Notes: generated by a model not told the origin, from the letters alone. A stretch of 64,000 nt of DNA from Agromyces albus (GCF_030815405.1 NZ_JAUSWX010000001.1:3968001-4032000); one strand, 5' to 3'. Positions 7,819 to 17,582 are shown, numbered from the stretch's first letter. Program-made: numbers and translations.

Positions 7819-9030
7819 TCAGCCGAGCACGTCAGCGAGGCCGGCCAGGAGCCGCTCGACGTCGTCGTCGTCGCTGTAGGGCGCGAGTCCCATGCGCAGG
7901 CCGCCGCCATCGCCGAGCCCGAGGTGCCGCGAAGCCTCGAGCGCGTAGAAGTTGCCGCTCGGTGCGAGCACCTGCCGCGAGGCGAGCGCCGTCGTGAGAG
8001 CGGATGCCGCGTGGCCGTCGAACGTCGCGAGCAGCGTGGGCGTGCGGCGCGCCGCCCGCGACCAGGTCGTCGCGCCGGGCAGCGCCGAGATGCCCGCCTC
8101 GAGCCGTTCGAGCAGCGCGGACTCGTGCTCGCGCAGCGCCCCGTATGACGCGGCGAGGCGGTCGCGGCGGGAGCTCGCGGCATCCGTCGTCTCGGGGTCG
8201 AGGGAAGCGAGCACGTCGACGGCCGCCGTGACGCCCGCGAGCTGTTCGTAGGGGAGGGTGCCGAACTCGAATCGCTCGGGCACGACGTTCGTGGCCGGCA
8301 GCAGCTTGTCGGGTGAGATCGTGTCGAGCAGCTCGGGCCGGGCGGCGAGCACACCGCAATGCGGGCCGAGGAACTTGTAAGGCGAGCACGTGAAGAAGTC
8401 GGCGCCGAGCGCGGTGACGTCGGGCAGCTCATGTGCCGCATAGTGCACGCCGTCGACGAAGAGCAACGCCTCGGCGTCGTGCACCGCGGCCGCGATCGCG
8501 GGGATGTCGGGCATCGTGCCGATGAGGTTCGAGGCCGCCGTCACCGCGACCAAGCGAGTGCGATCGGAGAGTGCCGCCGTCACGGCATCCGTCGACAGCT
8601 CGCCCGTCGCCGGGTCGAAGTCGACCCAGCGCACCCTCGCCCCGGCCCGCTCGGCCGCGTGCACCCACGGCCGGATGTTCGCGTCGTGGTCGAGCCGCGT
8701 GACGACGACCTCGTCGCCCGGCCCCCACTCCCGCGAGAGGTGCCTGGAGAAGTCGTAGGTGAGCTGCGTGGCGCTGCGCCCGTGCACGATTCCGCGCGGG
8801 TGGCCGTTCACGAGGTCGGCCATCGCGAGCCGGAACCCGTGCACCGCCGCCTCGGCCCGCTCCTCGGACTCGCCGATCGTGCCTCGGTTCGAGAGCGGAC
8901 CGGTGAGCACGGATGCCACGGCGTCGCCCACCAGCCGCGGAGTCTGCGTGCCGCCCGGTCCGTCGAAGTGCGCCCACCCGCTCTCGAGCGAGGGGAACTC
9001 CGAACGGATGCGCGACACGTCGTAGGCCAT
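7819..9030 (-). CDS. cysteine desulfurase-like class-V aminotransferase
   Basis: A 403-residue fold-type I PLP enzyme. FDGPGGTQTPRLV at the N-terminus, LDHDANIRPW, FVDGVHYAAHELPD (Asp for the pyridine nitrogen) and SPYKFLGPHCGVL (Schiff-base lysine) mark the cysteine-desulfurase-like (TIGR01976-type) subfamily. The region that carries the catalytic cysteine in IscS/SufS reads VLAPSGNFYALE and has no Cys, so true desulfurase activity is doubtful. The start at 9030 is supported by TAGGCT 7 nt upstream (leaderless); a longer frame to 9144 would overlap the divergent gene at 9105. Nothing nearby suggests Fe-S assembly. Confidence 0.82.
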   Translation of the reverse strand: MAYDVSRIRSEFPSLESGWAHFDGPGGTQTPRLVGDAVASVLTGPLSNRGTIGESEERAEAAVHGFRLAMADLVNGHPRGIVHGRSATQLTYDFSRHLSREWGPGDEVVVTRLDHDANIRPWVHAAERAGARVRWVDFDPATGELSTDAVTAALSDRTRLVAVTAASNLIGTMPDIPAIAAAVHDAEALLFVDGVHYAAHELPDVTALGADFFTCSPYKFLGPHCGVLAARPELLDTISPDKLLPATNVVPERFEFGTLPYEQLAGVTAAVDVLASLDPETTDAASSRRDRLAASYGALREHESALLERLEAGISALPGATTWSRAARRTPTLLATFDGHAASALTTALASRQVLAPSGNFYALEASRHLGLGDGGGLRMGLAPYSDDDDVERLLAGLADVLG

Positions 9031-9104
9031 GCGGACGAGCCTAGAACAGGCGCCGGTTGCGTCGGAGGCCTCGGGTGCGAATGGGTGAGCGATAGCATGC
9101 AGAC

Positions 9105-10046
9105 ATGGGCGAGCCGGGCGCCGACACATCCGAGCCGCCGCCACCGCGGCGACTCTCGATCAACGCCGCCCTCGACGGATTCTTCTTCGTCTATGCCGGG
9201 CTCGCGGCGGTCTGGCTCGCTTGGCTCGTGCTCAGCGAGACGTTCGCGTTCGGCTGGTTCGGCATCGCGTTCTTCGTCGTGTTCTGGCTCGTGCTCGCCT
9301 ACCTCGTGCTGCCGCGCCTGCACCGCATCCTCACGGCGATCTACGTGCCCGACTACTTCATCGGCCGGGCACGAACGAGCGACGGCCTGCTCGGCGATCC
9401 GGTGAACCTCGCGCTCGACGGCGACGAGGCATCCGTGCACGCCGCGATGCGGGCCGCCGCCTGGACTCGCGCCGACGACGTGACCCTCGCCTCGAGCTGG
9501 CGCATCGTAACCTCGACGATCACGCGCCGCAGCTACGACGAGGCGCCCGTGAGCCCGCTCTTCCTCTTCGGCCGACAGCAGGACTTCGCGTACCAGCAGG
9601 AGGTGCTGGGCAATCCCGCCAAGCGCCATCACGTGCGCTTCTGGCGCACCCCCGACGGCTGGCTCCTGCCGGGCGGGCGCAGGGTGGACTGGCTCGCGGC
9701 AGGCACGTTCGACCGCGCCGTCGGGTTCTCGCTCTTCACGCTGCAGGTCACGCACAAGATCGACGCCGACATCGACGTCGAGCGCGACCACATCGTGAGC
9801 ACCGTGCTCGGCGCGAACCCCGACGCGCGCGTCGTCATCCTGCGTGACTTCTCGACCGGCTATCACTCGCGCAACGGCGGCGGCGACTCCGTGCGCACCG
9901 ACGGCGACCTGCCGGTGCTCGACGTGAGTGACGTGCGTGAGTCGGGCGCCGTGGGCGCCGCTGCGATCGAGGCGTCGGATGAGTCGGATGCATCGGATGC
10001 CGCTCCTGAGCGCGTTCGCGTGGTGCCGGGGGTGAAGACGTCATGA
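9105..10046 (+). CDS. membrane protein with LssY C-terminal domain
   Basis: A 313-residue protein with two membrane spans (about residues 24-46 and 50-72), followed by a cytosolic LssY-type domain (IYVPDYFIGRARTSDGLLGDPVNLAL ... VRFWRTPDGWLLPGG ... HKIDADIDVERDHIV). LssY was named from a Legionella secretion-associated locus; the domain's function is not established. The ATG at 9105 lies 6 nt after TAGCAT, consistent with a leaderless mRNA. Its stop overlaps the next gene by ATGA, so the two membrane proteins form an operon. The C-terminal 50 residues are Asp/Ser-rich and low complexity. Confidence 0.8.
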   Translation: MGEPGADTSEPPPPRRLSINAALDGFFFVYAGLAAVWLAWLVLSETFAFGWFGIAFFVVFWLVLAYLVLPRLHRILTAIYVPDYFIGRARTSDGLLGDPVNLALDGDEASVHAAMRAAAWTRADDVTLASSWRIVTSTITRRSYDEAPVSPLFLFGRQQDFAYQQEVLGNPAKRHHVRFWRTPDGWLLPGGRRVDWLAAGTFDRAVGFSLFTLQVTHKIDADIDVERDHIVSTVLGANPDARVVILRDFSTGYHSRNGGGDSVRTDGDLPVLDVSDVRESGAVGAAAIEASDESDASDAAPERVRVVPGVKTS

Positions 10047-10567
10047 GCGTCGAGAAGCGTCCGGCCTTCGAGCCCCCTGCCGTGCTCTTGGAGCGCGAGA
10101 CCCCGCCGCCGCAGATGCGCCGACCGATCGCCACGTCGTTCGGCGCGGTGCTCGTGGTGCTTCGCGCGCTCGCGGGCGTGGTGTGGCTCATCGCGCTCGC
10201 CCTGGAGTGGGACCGCGTGGTCACCGAGGACCTCGACATCGAGCTCGAGCCGGGTACCGATGAGACCGCGGCATCCGCTGTCATCCTCACCGTGGTGCTC
10301 ATCATCGGCGCGGTCATCCTGCTGGCCGTGCTCGCCATGGCCCTGCTCGTCTATCGCGGGAGCAACTGGGCCCGCATCACCGTCATGGTGTTCGCGACGA
10401 TCAGCATCACGGTCGCGGCGATCGACTACTTCAGCGACGACGCCGAGATCACGCTGCGAACGACGCTGATCACCCTCTCGCTCGACATCCTCGTGCTGCT
10501 CGCACTCTCGAGCCACAACGCTCGCGTCTACGCCCGCCGTCCCCGGCCCCGCCGCGGTGGTGAGTAG
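10043..10567 (+). CDS. hypothetical four-helix membrane protein
   Basis: A 174-residue membrane protein of no family I recognise. After a Pro-rich cytosolic N-terminus (about 28 residues) come four hydrophobic segments near residues 33-52, 78-105, 110-128 and 140-155, and an Arg-rich tail. The ATG overlaps the LssY-protein stop (ATGA), so expression is coupled. Its last codons and stop (GGTGGTGAGTAG) lie inside the left arm of a hairpin shared with the convergent TrhO gene. Confidence 0.7.
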   Translation: MSVEKRPAFEPPAVLLERETPPPQMRRPIATSFGAVLVVLRALAGVVWLIALALEWDRVVTEDLDIELEPGTDETAASAVILTVVLIIGAVILLAVLAMALLVYRGSNWARITVMVFATISITVAAIDYFSDDAEITLRTTLITLSLDILVLLALSSHNARVYARRPRPRRGGE

Positions 10568-10600
10568 CCAGCGAGCTTCGCGGGCTACTCAACCACCGCG
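10553..10600. terminator. bidirectional hairpin spanning two convergent stop codons
   Basis: Left arm 10553-10569 and right arm 10583-10600 pair over 17 bp with a single bulged A at 10592; the loop is 13 nt. The core is GAGTAGCC/GGCTACTC. Both stop codons (TAG 10565-10567 on plus, TAG 10587-10585 on minus) lie within the stem. There is no clear T-run, as is usual in high-GC actinomycetes. Confidence 0.6.
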
Positions 10601-11487
10601 AGGGAGTGCTCGGAGCACGGCGCGGGGGCGCACGCCTTGCACGCGACGAGTTGGACGCGGCACGCGGCATCCGTGCAATCGAACGTTCGACCCGCAGGCG
10701 AACCGCAGATCTCGCAGCGGCCGATGATCGCGGCGTGATCGCTGAAGTCGACCGCGCCGCGCGCGTCGAAGACGTAGAGCGAGCCGTCCCAGAGGCCGTC
10801 GTCGCCGTAGCGCTCGCCGTAGCGCGCGATGCCGCCGTCGAGCTGGTACACCTCGCCGAAGCCGCGACTCGTCATGAGGCTCGAGAGCACTTCGCAGCGC
10901 ACGCCGCCGGTGCAGTACGTGACGACGGGCTTGCCCTTCAGCTCGTCGTACTTGCCCGAATCGAGCTCGGCCACGAAGTCGCGAGTCGTCGCGACGTCGG
11001 GCACGACTGCCCCGCGGAATCGCCCGATCGCCGCCTCGAGCGCGTTGCGCCCGTCGAAGAAGACCACCTCGTCGCCGCGTGCGGCCACGAGCTCGTGCAG
11101 CGCCTCGGGCGAGAGCTTCGTGCCGCCGCCCACGACGCCGCCGTCGTCGACCTCGAGCTCGCCGGGTGCGCCGAAGCTCACGATCTCGTCGCGAACCTTC
11201 ACGCTGAGCTTCGGGAAGTCGAGGCTGCCGCTCTCGCCATCGAGGCCGGTGCCGCCGCTCCACTTGAAGTCGATGTCCTTGAATGCGGGGTAGTCGCGCG
11301 TGCTGCGCACGTAGCGCTTGAGCGCGTCGAGCTCGCCGCCGAGGGTGCCGTTCAGGCCGTCCTTCGAGATGAGGATGCGGCCGCGCAGGCCGAGCGAGTC
11401 GGCGAGGTCACGCTGCCACAACCGGATGGCGTCGGGGTCGGCGAGCGGTGTGAAGACGTAGTAGAGGAGGATTTTGGCGACGGCCAC
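10585..11487 (-). CDS. trhO: tRNA uridine(34) hydroxylase, rhodanese-domain protein (TrhO/YceA)
   Basis: A 300-residue UPF0176/TrhO protein, which in Escherichia coli and Bacillus subtilis makes 5-hydroxyuridine at tRNA position 34. An N-terminal acylphosphatase-like domain (residues 1-110; [17 protein letters not shown]) precedes a rhodanese domain with active loop CTGGVRC at 192-198. The C-terminal 60 residues hold a cysteine cluster ([21 protein letters not shown]) that may bind metal. The start is the GTG at 11487, with TAAAAT exactly 6 nt upstream (leaderless). The final residues AVVE plus stop are encoded by the arm of the hairpin shared with the convergent gene. Confidence 0.9.
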   Translation of the reverse strand: MAVAKILLYYVFTPLADPDAIRLWQRDLADSLGLRGRILISKDGLNGTLGGELDALKRYVRSTRDYPAFKDIDFKWSGGTGLDGESGSLDFPKLSVKVRDEIVSFGAPGELEVDDGGVVGGGTKLSPEALHELVAARGDEVVFFDGRNALEAAIGRFRGAVVPDVATTRDFVAELDSGKYDELKGKPVVTYCTGGVRCEVLSSLMTSRGFGEVYQLDGGIARYGERYGDDGLWDGSLYVFDARGAVDFSDHAAIIGRCEICGSPAGRTFDCTDAACRVQLVACKACAPAPCSEHSLAVVE

Positions 11488-11661
11488 CCGCAGATTTTAC
11501 GGGCGCTCGCTGGGTGGTTGCTGTTGTGCGTGGAGCACGTCACCGTTCGCCGGGCAACGCCTGTCGCCCGGAAAAATGGGCGGCGTACGCTGGTCGCGAG
11601 AGATCTGCGCCTCTGCGGCGAGGTGCACCGTCGTGATGGCGTCCGACTCGAGGAGATCGAG

Positions 11662-12198
11662 ATGTTCGACTACAACCCGTACGAGGCCCTGCAGGGGTTG
11701 AAGCCCCTTCCGACCTTCAGTCTCGTGAGCAGCGATGTGCGCGGCGACGGCGCCCTCGACCGAGCGCAACTCGGCTCGAGCCACGGCGGCCTCGATCGGT
11801 CACCGCAGCTCAGCTGGACGGGCTTCCCGGCGCAGACCAGAAGCTTCGCCGTCACGTGCTTCGACCCCGACGCCCCGAGCGCCTCGGGCTGGTGGCACTG
11901 GGCGGTCGTGAACCTCGCGGCGACCCAGACGAGCCTGCCGACGGATGCCGGCGCCGCGGGCGGCGAGAACCTCCCCGAGGGCGCCCTCATGCTGCCGAAC
12001 GACGATCGCGAGCGCCGCTACTCGGGACCCACGCCGCCGCCCGGAACGGGAGTGCACCGCTACTTCTTCGTCGTGCACGCGCTCGACGTGCCGCACGTCG
12101 ACGTGTCGACGGATGCCGCGCTCGCCGGCCTCGGTATGCAGCTCTTCTTCCACGGGCTCGGTCGAGGCATCCTCGTGGGCACCGCCTCCGGCGACTGA
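11662..12198 (+). CDS. YbhB/YbcL family (PEBP-like) protein
   Basis: A 178-residue cytosolic phosphatidylethanolamine-binding-protein homologue. The ligand-site motifs are present: SPQLSWTGFP, CFDPDAPSASGWWHWAVVNL and the GVHRYFFVVHALD segment. Bacterial members are structurally Raf-kinase-inhibitor-like, but their role is unclear. The ATG at 11662 follows GAGGAGA by a short spacer. The gene stands alone; the 174-bp gap upstream, toward trhO, holds no other gene. Confidence 0.88.
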   Translation: MFDYNPYEALQGLKPLPTFSLVSSDVRGDGALDRAQLGSSHGGLDRSPQLSWTGFPAQTRSFAVTCFDPDAPSASGWWHWAVVNLAATQTSLPTDAGAAGGENLPEGALMLPNDDRERRYSGPTPPPGTGVHRYFFVVHALDVPHVDVSTDAALAGLGMQLFFHGLGRGILVGTASGD

Positions 12199-12282
12199 AC
12201 CGCGCCGCCGGCAGGCGCCCGCACGCGCATCCCGGGTTCTCGGAGCCGGCACGCTGATCGAGCGCTCGGGTTGGCGAGACAT

Positions 12283-12651
12283 CTATGCGACGACGAGTTG
12301 CTGAAGTAGACGGATCGTACCCTGCTGCTCGTCGAGTGCCTCCATGCGCGCCTGGACGGTCTCCAGGTGAGCGCGAAGGTAGTCGCTGACGCAAGCGTGC
12401 AGTCGTGCGCCGTCGTCCAGGAAGCAGGGGATGACCTGGGAGACGACGGCGAGGGGCAGTCCCGCGTTGAGGAGCAGTCGGATTCGACGCACGCTCTCGA
12501 CATCGGCGGGTCGGAACCTGCGGTGCCCGGCGCTGGTGCGTACCGCGTTGAGGAGGTCATTCTGCTCGTAGTAGCGCAGCGCGCGGACGCTGACACCGGT
12601 GCGGTCGGAAAGCTCGCCGATGGGGATTGTGTCGTCGTACAGACCGGGCAT
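12283..12651 (-). CDS. MerR-family transcriptional regulator
   Basis: A 122-residue MerR protein: IPIGELSDRTGVSVRALRYYEQNDLL head, RRFRPADVESVRRIRLLLNAGLPLAVV second helix pair, and a dimerising coil to the end. The only cysteines (in CFLDDGARLHAC) do not form an obvious metal site. The ATG at 12651 has AAGGAG 6 bp upstream; an alternative start at 12678 is possible. It is divergent from an aldo/keto reductase, with a perfect 14-bp dyad between them. MerR/AKR pairs of this type often respond to reactive aldehydes or redox stress; that is inference here. Confidence 0.87.
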   Translation of the reverse strand: MPGLYDDTIPIGELSDRTGVSVRALRYYEQNDLLNAVRTSAGHRRFRPADVESVRRIRLLLNAGLPLAVVSQVIPCFLDDGARLHACVSDYLRAHLETVQARMEALDEQQGTIRLLQQLVVA

Positions 12652-12672
12652 CGTTGACTCCTTCGAGGCGAT

Positions 12673-12704
12673 TTGCATGTGACGCTAGCGTCAGTTCCTA
12701 CCGT
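12673..12704 (+). promoter_or_regulatory. MerR-type promoter with TGACGCTAGCGTCA dyad
   Basis: TTGCAT (12673-12678) and TACCGT (12699-12704) are 20 bp apart. The spacer contains the perfect palindrome TGACGCTAGCGTCA (12680-12693), displaced slightly toward the -35, as in the MerR-VOC promoter at 5504. It drives the aldo/keto reductase as a leaderless message with its ATG 7 nt after the -10. Confidence 0.6.
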
Positions 12705-12711
12705 GATGGTC

Positions 12712-13626
12712 ATGACGACCATGACCGATGCAACATCCCTCGCTGACGACTTCTTCCTGCTTGGCGGCGACCTCCCCGTCCGCAGAATCGGCCTCGGCAC
12801 CATGCGTCTCACCGACGCGACCGGTGACGGCACCCAGGCCGGTGCGCAGATCTGGCGTGCACCTGCGGACCCCTCCGAAGCGATCGCCCTGCTCCGTCGT
12901 GCCGTCGAGCTGGGTGTGCAGTTGATCGACACCGCGGACGCGTACGCGTTTGGCGAGAGCGAGGAGCTCGTTGCCGCGGCGCTGCACCCCTACCCGGAGG
13001 ATCTGGTGATCGCGACCAAGGTAGGGAATGTGCGGCCCTCGCCGACGGAGTGGGTGCCGCTCGGGAACCCGGCATACCTCAAGCAGCAGGTCGAGCTGAG
13101 CCTGCGCCGGCTGCGCGTAGAGACGATCGACCTGCTCCAGCTGCATCGCCTAGACCCGGCCTACACGATTGCGGATCAGGTCGGCGCTCTCGCGGAGCTT
13201 CGCGAGCAGGGGAAGGTCCGGCACATCGGGCTCTCCGAGGTCACCATCGACGAGCTGAGCAAAGCTCGCCTCGCTACGCCGATCGCCGCGGTGCAGAACC
13301 ACTACAACCTCTCGGCTCGGGACCACGACGCCGTGCTGGACTACTCGACCGGAGCGGGCATCGCCTTCATCCCGTTTTTCCCCCTCGCTATCGGCGACCT
13401 CGCCCGTCCTGGAGGCACGCTCGATGATGTCGCCGCCGAGCTCAAAGTCACCTCCTCCCAGGTCGCGTTGGCGTGGCTGCTTCAGCGCGCAACGAACGTC
13501 CTCCCGATCCCCGGCACGACTTCCATCGCCCACCTCGAACAGAACATCAGCGCGAGCCGCCTCAAGTTGACCGAGGAAAAGCTCCAGCGCATCAGCCCCA
13601 CCGAGACAACCAAGCGTGGTCAGTGA
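12712..13626 (+). CDS. aldo/keto reductase
   Basis: A 304-residue NADPH-dependent oxidoreductase of the AKR superfamily. The TIM-barrel markers are visible: IGLGTMRLT, LGVQLIDTADAYAFGESEELV (catalytic Asp and Tyr), VIATKVGN (catalytic Lys), LLQLHRLDP, HIGLSEV, and the C-terminal cofactor segment IPGTTSIAHLEQNISASRL. Start choice: ATGs at 12706, 12712 and 12721 are in frame; 12712 lies 7 nt after the -10 of a MerR-type promoter. Control by the divergent MerR regulator is likely. Confidence 0.9.
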   Translation: MTTMTDATSLADDFFLLGGDLPVRRIGLGTMRLTDATGDGTQAGAQIWRAPADPSEAIALLRRAVELGVQLIDTADAYAFGESEELVAAALHPYPEDLVIATKVGNVRPSPTEWVPLGNPAYLKQQVELSLRRLRVETIDLLQLHRLDPAYTIADQVGALAELREQGKVRHIGLSEVTIDELSKARLATPIAAVQNHYNLSARDHDAVLDYSTGAGIAFIPFFPLAIGDLARPGGTLDDVAAELKVTSSQVALAWLLQRATNVLPIPGTTSIAHLEQNISASRLKLTEEKLQRISPTETTKRGQ

Positions 13627-13677
13627 ACGCGCGCTCACCCGCTAGCGCCGACAGCACAACGTCCTGGCCTCGTACAC

Positions 13678-14316
13678 CTAGTGTTTGTTGCCGCTGAACG
13701 CGAGCACGCCGCCGAGTCCGATCATCATGACGCCGCCCGTCGCGGCGAGGTGCGAGGCGCGTCTTGGCGAGCGGGCGAACCACGTGCGGGCCCCACTCGC
13801 GGCGAGGGCCCAGACCGAGTCGAAAAGGAGGGCGAGCACCACGAACACCACGCCGAGTTCGAACATCTGCAGGGGGATCGATCCGCCCCTGAAGTCGACG
13901 AATTGCGGCAGCACGGCCACGAAGAACGCGATGGTCTTGGGGTTCGTGACGCCGACGACGAAGCCCTCGCCGAGCTGGCGCCAGTGCGAGCGCGACGGGA
14001 GCTCGCCGTTCACGCCGGAAGCGGCATCCGCTCGGTGCCGGATCGCCTGGATGCCCAGGTAGACGAGGTAGAGCGCGCCGACGAACTTGATGATCGTGAA
14101 GATTACGACGGACTGCGCGACGACCACGCCGACGCCGAGCGCCACGGCAGCGATGAGCGGCAGCATTCCGATCGCATTGCCGAGCACGCTGAGCAGGCCG
14201 CCCAGTCGGCCGAGGGCGAGGGAGCGACCGATCACGAACAGCACGCTCGGGCCGGGGATCAGGATGAGCACGACGGATGCCAGGGCGAACGCCCAGAGGT
14301 TCTCGACGGGGACCAT
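13678..14316 (-). CDS. LysE/RhtB family translocator
   Basis: A 212-residue exporter with six hydrophobic spans. The signature IPGPSVLFVIGRSLALGRLGGL sits after helix 1, and FVVGVTNPKTIAFFVAVLPQF before helix 4, both typical of amino-acid/homoserine-lactone exporters. The substrate is not deducible. The start at 14316 has TAGCAT exactly 6 nt upstream (leaderless). It is convergent with the aldo/keto reductase; the 51-bp gap shows nothing notable. Confidence 0.9.
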   Translation of the reverse strand: MVPVENLWAFALASVVLILIPGPSVLFVIGRSLALGRLGGLLSVLGNAIGMLPLIAAVALGVGVVVAQSVVIFTIIKFVGALYLVYLGIQAIRHRADAASGVNGELPSRSHWRQLGEGFVVGVTNPKTIAFFVAVLPQFVDFRGGSIPLQMFELGVVFVVLALLFDSVWALAASGARTWFARSPRRASHLAATGGVMMIGLGGVLAFSGNKH

Positions 14317-14355
14317 GGAGCGATGCTACCCCCGCGTCCGCCAGAGCCGGCCGGG

Positions 14356-14733
14356 TCACTCCTCGTCGGGCGGCGGAGAGATCGCGGCGCCGAGTCGCAC
14401 GCGCGTGCCGAACGGATCGGTGACGAGCGACGTGCGTTCGCCCCACTCCTGGTCGACGGGCTCCTCGATCACCTCGGCGCCGCGGGCGGCGAGCGCGGCC
14501 GTGACGGCATCGACGTCGTCGACGTAGAACCAGAGCAGGATGTTCGACGGCGGCGTCACCGTCTCGGCGAAGCCGATGCCGATCGAGGAGGAACCGGCCT
14601 GCAGCGAGATGTACGCCGGCGGACCCTCGGGTGGAAACCGGTAGACGACCATGGCACCGAGCCCGTCGCGGTAGAAGCCGAGCGCGGCCTCCAGGTCGGG
14701 CACCTCGAGAATCGGAAACGCGGATTCGATCAT
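14356..14733 (-). CDS. VOC-family (glyoxalase/bleomycin-resistance fold) protein
   Basis: A 125-residue single VOC domain: FPILEVPDLEAALGFYRDGLGA opens the first babbb unit; LWFYVDDVDAVTAALAARGAEVIEEPVDQEWGERTSLVTDPFGTRVRLG forms the second, with a Glu and the DPFG turn. It could be a metalloenzyme or a drug-binding protein. The start at 14733 has GAGGAGGGG upstream. It lies between the LysE exporter and the divergent acyl-CoA hydrolase, with no clear functional link. Confidence 0.85.
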   Translation of the reverse strand: MIESAFPILEVPDLEAALGFYRDGLGAMVVYRFPPEGPPAYISLQAGSSSIGIGFAETVTPPSNILLWFYVDDVDAVTAALAARGAEVIEEPVDQEWGERTSLVTDPFGTRVRLGAAISPPPDEE

Positions 14734-14791
14734 GACCCCTCCTCGAAGGGGAGGCTACGCCGCCGGGCGGGATGCCGCTACGGTGTGACTC

Positions 14792-15922
14792 GTGAGCGAC
14801 CATATCTCCACGAGCGTCGCCGACGGTGTCGGCCACGTCACGCTCGACCGGCCCCAGGCGCTCAACGCCCTGAGCTACGAGATGATCCGCACGCTCACCT
14901 CCGTATTCGAGGAATGGCGCAACGACTCCCAGGTAGAGCTCGTCGTGCTCGACGGCGCGGGCGAGCGCGGCTTCTCGGCCGGCGGCGACATCCGCGAGCT
15001 CTACGGCTACGCCACCGATGATCGGCACGAAGAGGCGCGCGCCTTCTTCCGGGCGGAGTACCGCCTCGACGCGATGATCGCCCGCTACCCGAAGCCGGTC
15101 GTCGCGATCATGGACGGCATCACGATGGGCGGCGGCATCGGCCTCGCCGGGCACGCGGCCATCCGCATCGTCACCGAGCGGTCGCGCGTGGCGATGCCCG
15201 AGACCCGCATCGGATTCACGCCCGACGTCGGCGGATCGTGGCTGCTCGGCAGGGCGCCCGGCGAGCTCGGCGTGCACGTCGGCCTCAACTCGCGCACGAT
15301 GGACGCCGCCGACGCCCTGCACGCGGGATTCGCCGACGCGTTCGTGACCTCCGAACTCATCCCGCACCTCCTGCAGGCCCTCACCGAGCGCGCCGACCCG
15401 GGCAGCCCCTACGAGATCGTCATGCTCTTCGACGAGACGCCGGGCCCGTCGACGCTCGCCCTTTCACGCGACTGGGTCGACGCCTGCTACTCCGCGCCCA
15501 CGGTCGCCGAGATCATCGAGCGCTTGCGCGCATTCTCCGAGGGCAGGGCGGATGCCGCGGGCCGCATCGGCAGCGCGCCCGCCGACGCCCTGCTGCGGCA
15601 TCCGCTCGACCCTGCCGCCTCCGCATACGCCGCCGCTGCCGCCGACGAGCTCGAGACGCTCTCGCCCACCGCGCTCACGCTGACGCTCGAGTCGGTGCGC
15701 CGCGCCCGCACCCTGCCGCGCCTCGAAGACGCGCTCGAGCAGGAGTTCCGGCTCGTGTCGTGGTTCATGGAACAGCACGATCTGCGCGAGGGCATTCGCG
15801 CGCAGGTGATCGACAAGGACCGCTCGCCGAAGTGGCGTCCGGCGACCCTCGGCGAGGTCGATCGCGGGCTCGCGGCACGCGTGCTCGAGGAGCAGGTGCA
15901 CGAGCCGGTCTGGCCGAGCTGA
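14792..15922 (+). CDS. enoyl-CoA hydratase/3-hydroxyisobutyryl-CoA hydrolase family protein
   Basis: A 376-residue crotonase-fold enzyme of the longer ECH_2/HIBCH class. The oxyanion-hole motifs are [11 protein letters not shown] and [37 protein letters not shown] carries the catalytic Glu and Asp expected of 3-hydroxyisobutyryl-CoA hydrolase, which acts in valine breakdown. The GTG at 14792 lies 7 nt after TACGGT, suggesting a leaderless mRNA. The downstream methylcitrate genes would consume the propionyl-CoA that valine yields, so the neighbourhood makes sense, although prpD appears to have its own promoter. Confidence 0.85.
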   Translation: MSDHISTSVADGVGHVTLDRPQALNALSYEMIRTLTSVFEEWRNDSQVELVVLDGAGERGFSAGGDIRELYGYATDDRHEEARAFFRAEYRLDAMIARYPKPVVAIMDGITMGGGIGLAGHAAIRIVTERSRVAMPETRIGFTPDVGGSWLLGRAPGELGVHVGLNSRTMDAADALHAGFADAFVTSELIPHLLQALTERADPGSPYEIVMLFDETPGPSTLALSRDWVDACYSAPTVAEIIERLRAFSEGRADAAGRIGSAPADALLRHPLDPAASAYAAAAADELETLSPTALTLTLESVRRARTLPRLEDALEQEFRLVSWFMEQHDLREGIRAQVIDKDRSPKWRPATLGEVDRGLAARVLEEQVHEPVWPS

Positions 15923-15990
15923 CCCGCGCAAGCGCTGGGAGAACGTGTTCCACCGCGGCATCCGGCAGCCCAACCGCTAGCGTTGGACGG

Positions 15991-17529
15991 GTGAAGACCC
16001 ACCATTTGCGCACACACCGGAGTGACGAGAACCTCGCTCGCGAGGGCCAGCTCGCCTGGCAGTTGGCCGGCGTCGCGGTCGATCCAGTCGAGCTCGACGA
16101 CGGCGTCGTCGACATGGTCGTCAACCGGGTCATCGACAATGCTGCGGTCGCGGCGGCCTCCCTCGGGCGCGGGCCGGTGGTGTCGGCGCGGAGCCAGGCA
16201 CTCGCCCACCCGGTTTCGATCGGGGGCGACGGCGCCACCGTCTTCGGCGCGGATGCCGCGCGCCGCACGTCTCCCGAGTGGGCGGCATGGGCGAACGGGG
16301 TCGCCGTGCGCGAGCTCGACTTCCACGACACGTTCCTCGCCGCCGAATACTCGCACCCCGGCGACAACATCCCGCCGATCGTCGCCGTCGCCCAGCACCT
16401 CGCCGCGAGCCGCGGGCTCAGCGGCCGTGACATCGTGCGGAGCATCGCCACCGGCTACGAGGTGCAGATCGACCTCGCGAAGGCGATCTCGCTGCACGAG
16501 CACAAGATCGACCACGTCGCGCACCTCGGTCCGTCGGCCGCCGCGGGCATCGGCACGCTCCTCGGCCTCGACCAGGAGACGATCTTCCAGGCGATCGGCC
16601 AGGCGCTGCACACCACCACGGCGACGCGCCAGTCCCGCAAGGGCGAGATCTCGACGTGGAAGGCGCACGCTCCAGCGTTCGCCGGAAAGATGGCCGTCGA
16701 AGCGGTCGATCGCGCGATGCGCGGGCAGACGAGCCCCGTGCCGATCTACGAGGGTGAAGACGGCGTGATCGCCTGGCTGCTCGGTGGCCCGGATGCCACG
16801 TACGAGGTGCCGCTGCCCGACGAGGGCGAGTCGAAGCGCGCCATCCTCGACTCGTACACGAAGGAGCACTCGGCGGAGTACCAGGCGCAAGCGTGGATCG
16901 ACCTCGCGCGCAAGCTCCACGAGGAGTACCCGCTCATCCTCGACGACCCCGAACGCATCGAGTCGATCGTGCTGCACACCTCGCACCACACGCACTTCGT
17001 GATCGGCTCGGGAGCGAACGACCCGCAGAAGTACGACCCCGACGCCTCGCGCGAGACGCTCGACCACTCGATCCCCTACATCTTCGCGGTCGCCCTGCAG
17101 GACGGCGCATGGAACCACGCCGACTCCTACTCGCCCGAGCGGGCCCACCGCGCCGACACGGTCGAGCTGTGGAAGAAGGTCACGAGCGTCGAAGACGCCG
17201 AGTGGACGCGCCGCTACCACTCGCTCGACATGGCCGAGAAGGCGTTCGGCGGCCGGGTCGTCATCAAGCTCGCCGACGGCGGCGAGATCGTCGACGAGAT
17301 CGCCGTCGCCGACGCGCACCCGCTGGGTGCCCGTCCGTTCGGTCGCGAGCAGTACGTGCAGAAGTTCCGCTCGCTCGCCGAGTGGGTGCTCGAGGAGGCA
17401 GAGATCGAGCGGTTCCTCGAGCTCGCGCAGCGCCTGCCCGAACTCGGCCCCGACGAACTCGGCGGCCTCACGATCACGGCGGCGCCCGGTGCGCTCGTCG
17501 GCATCGACATCCCGCAGGGCCTCTTCTAG
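15991..17529 (+). CDS. prpD: 2-methylcitrate dehydratase (MmgE/PrpD family)
   Basis: A 512-residue PrpD. Family segments include [43 protein letters not shown]-like [38 protein letters not shown] and the C-terminal [19 protein letters not shown]. It dehydrates 2-methylcitrate to 2-methyl-cis-aconitate in the methylcitrate cycle. The start is the GTG at 15991, 7 nt after TAGCGT (probable leaderless start). The next genes, prpB and prpC, complete the pathway, so the assignment is supported by both sequence and context. Confidence 0.93.
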   Translation: MKTHHLRTHRSDENLAREGQLAWQLAGVAVDPVELDDGVVDMVVNRVIDNAAVAAASLGRGPVVSARSQALAHPVSIGGDGATVFGADAARRTSPEWAAWANGVAVRELDFHDTFLAAEYSHPGDNIPPIVAVAQHLAASRGLSGRDIVRSIATGYEVQIDLAKAISLHEHKIDHVAHLGPSAAAGIGTLLGLDQETIFQAIGQALHTTTATRQSRKGEISTWKAHAPAFAGKMAVEAVDRAMRGQTSPVPIYEGEDGVIAWLLGGPDATYEVPLPDEGESKRAILDSYTKEHSAEYQAQAWIDLARKLHEEYPLILDDPERIESIVLHTSHHTHFVIGSGANDPQKYDPDASRETLDHSIPYIFAVALQDGAWNHADSYSPERAHRADTVELWKKVTSVEDAEWTRRYHSLDMAEKAFGGRVVIKLADGGEIVDEIAVADAHPLGARPFGREQYVQKFRSLAEWVLEEAEIERFLELAQRLPELGPDELGGLTITAAPGALVGIDIPQGLF

Positions 17530-17582
17530 CCCCGGCGGCCCCTTCGCCCGGCGCGGCTAGGGTGGATCGGAGGAGGCCCACC

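Noticed and set aside
10606..11661. Open frame running into the YbhB-like gene
   Set aside because: This part is antisense to trhO; only the segment from ATG 11662 has family motifs and a ribosome site.
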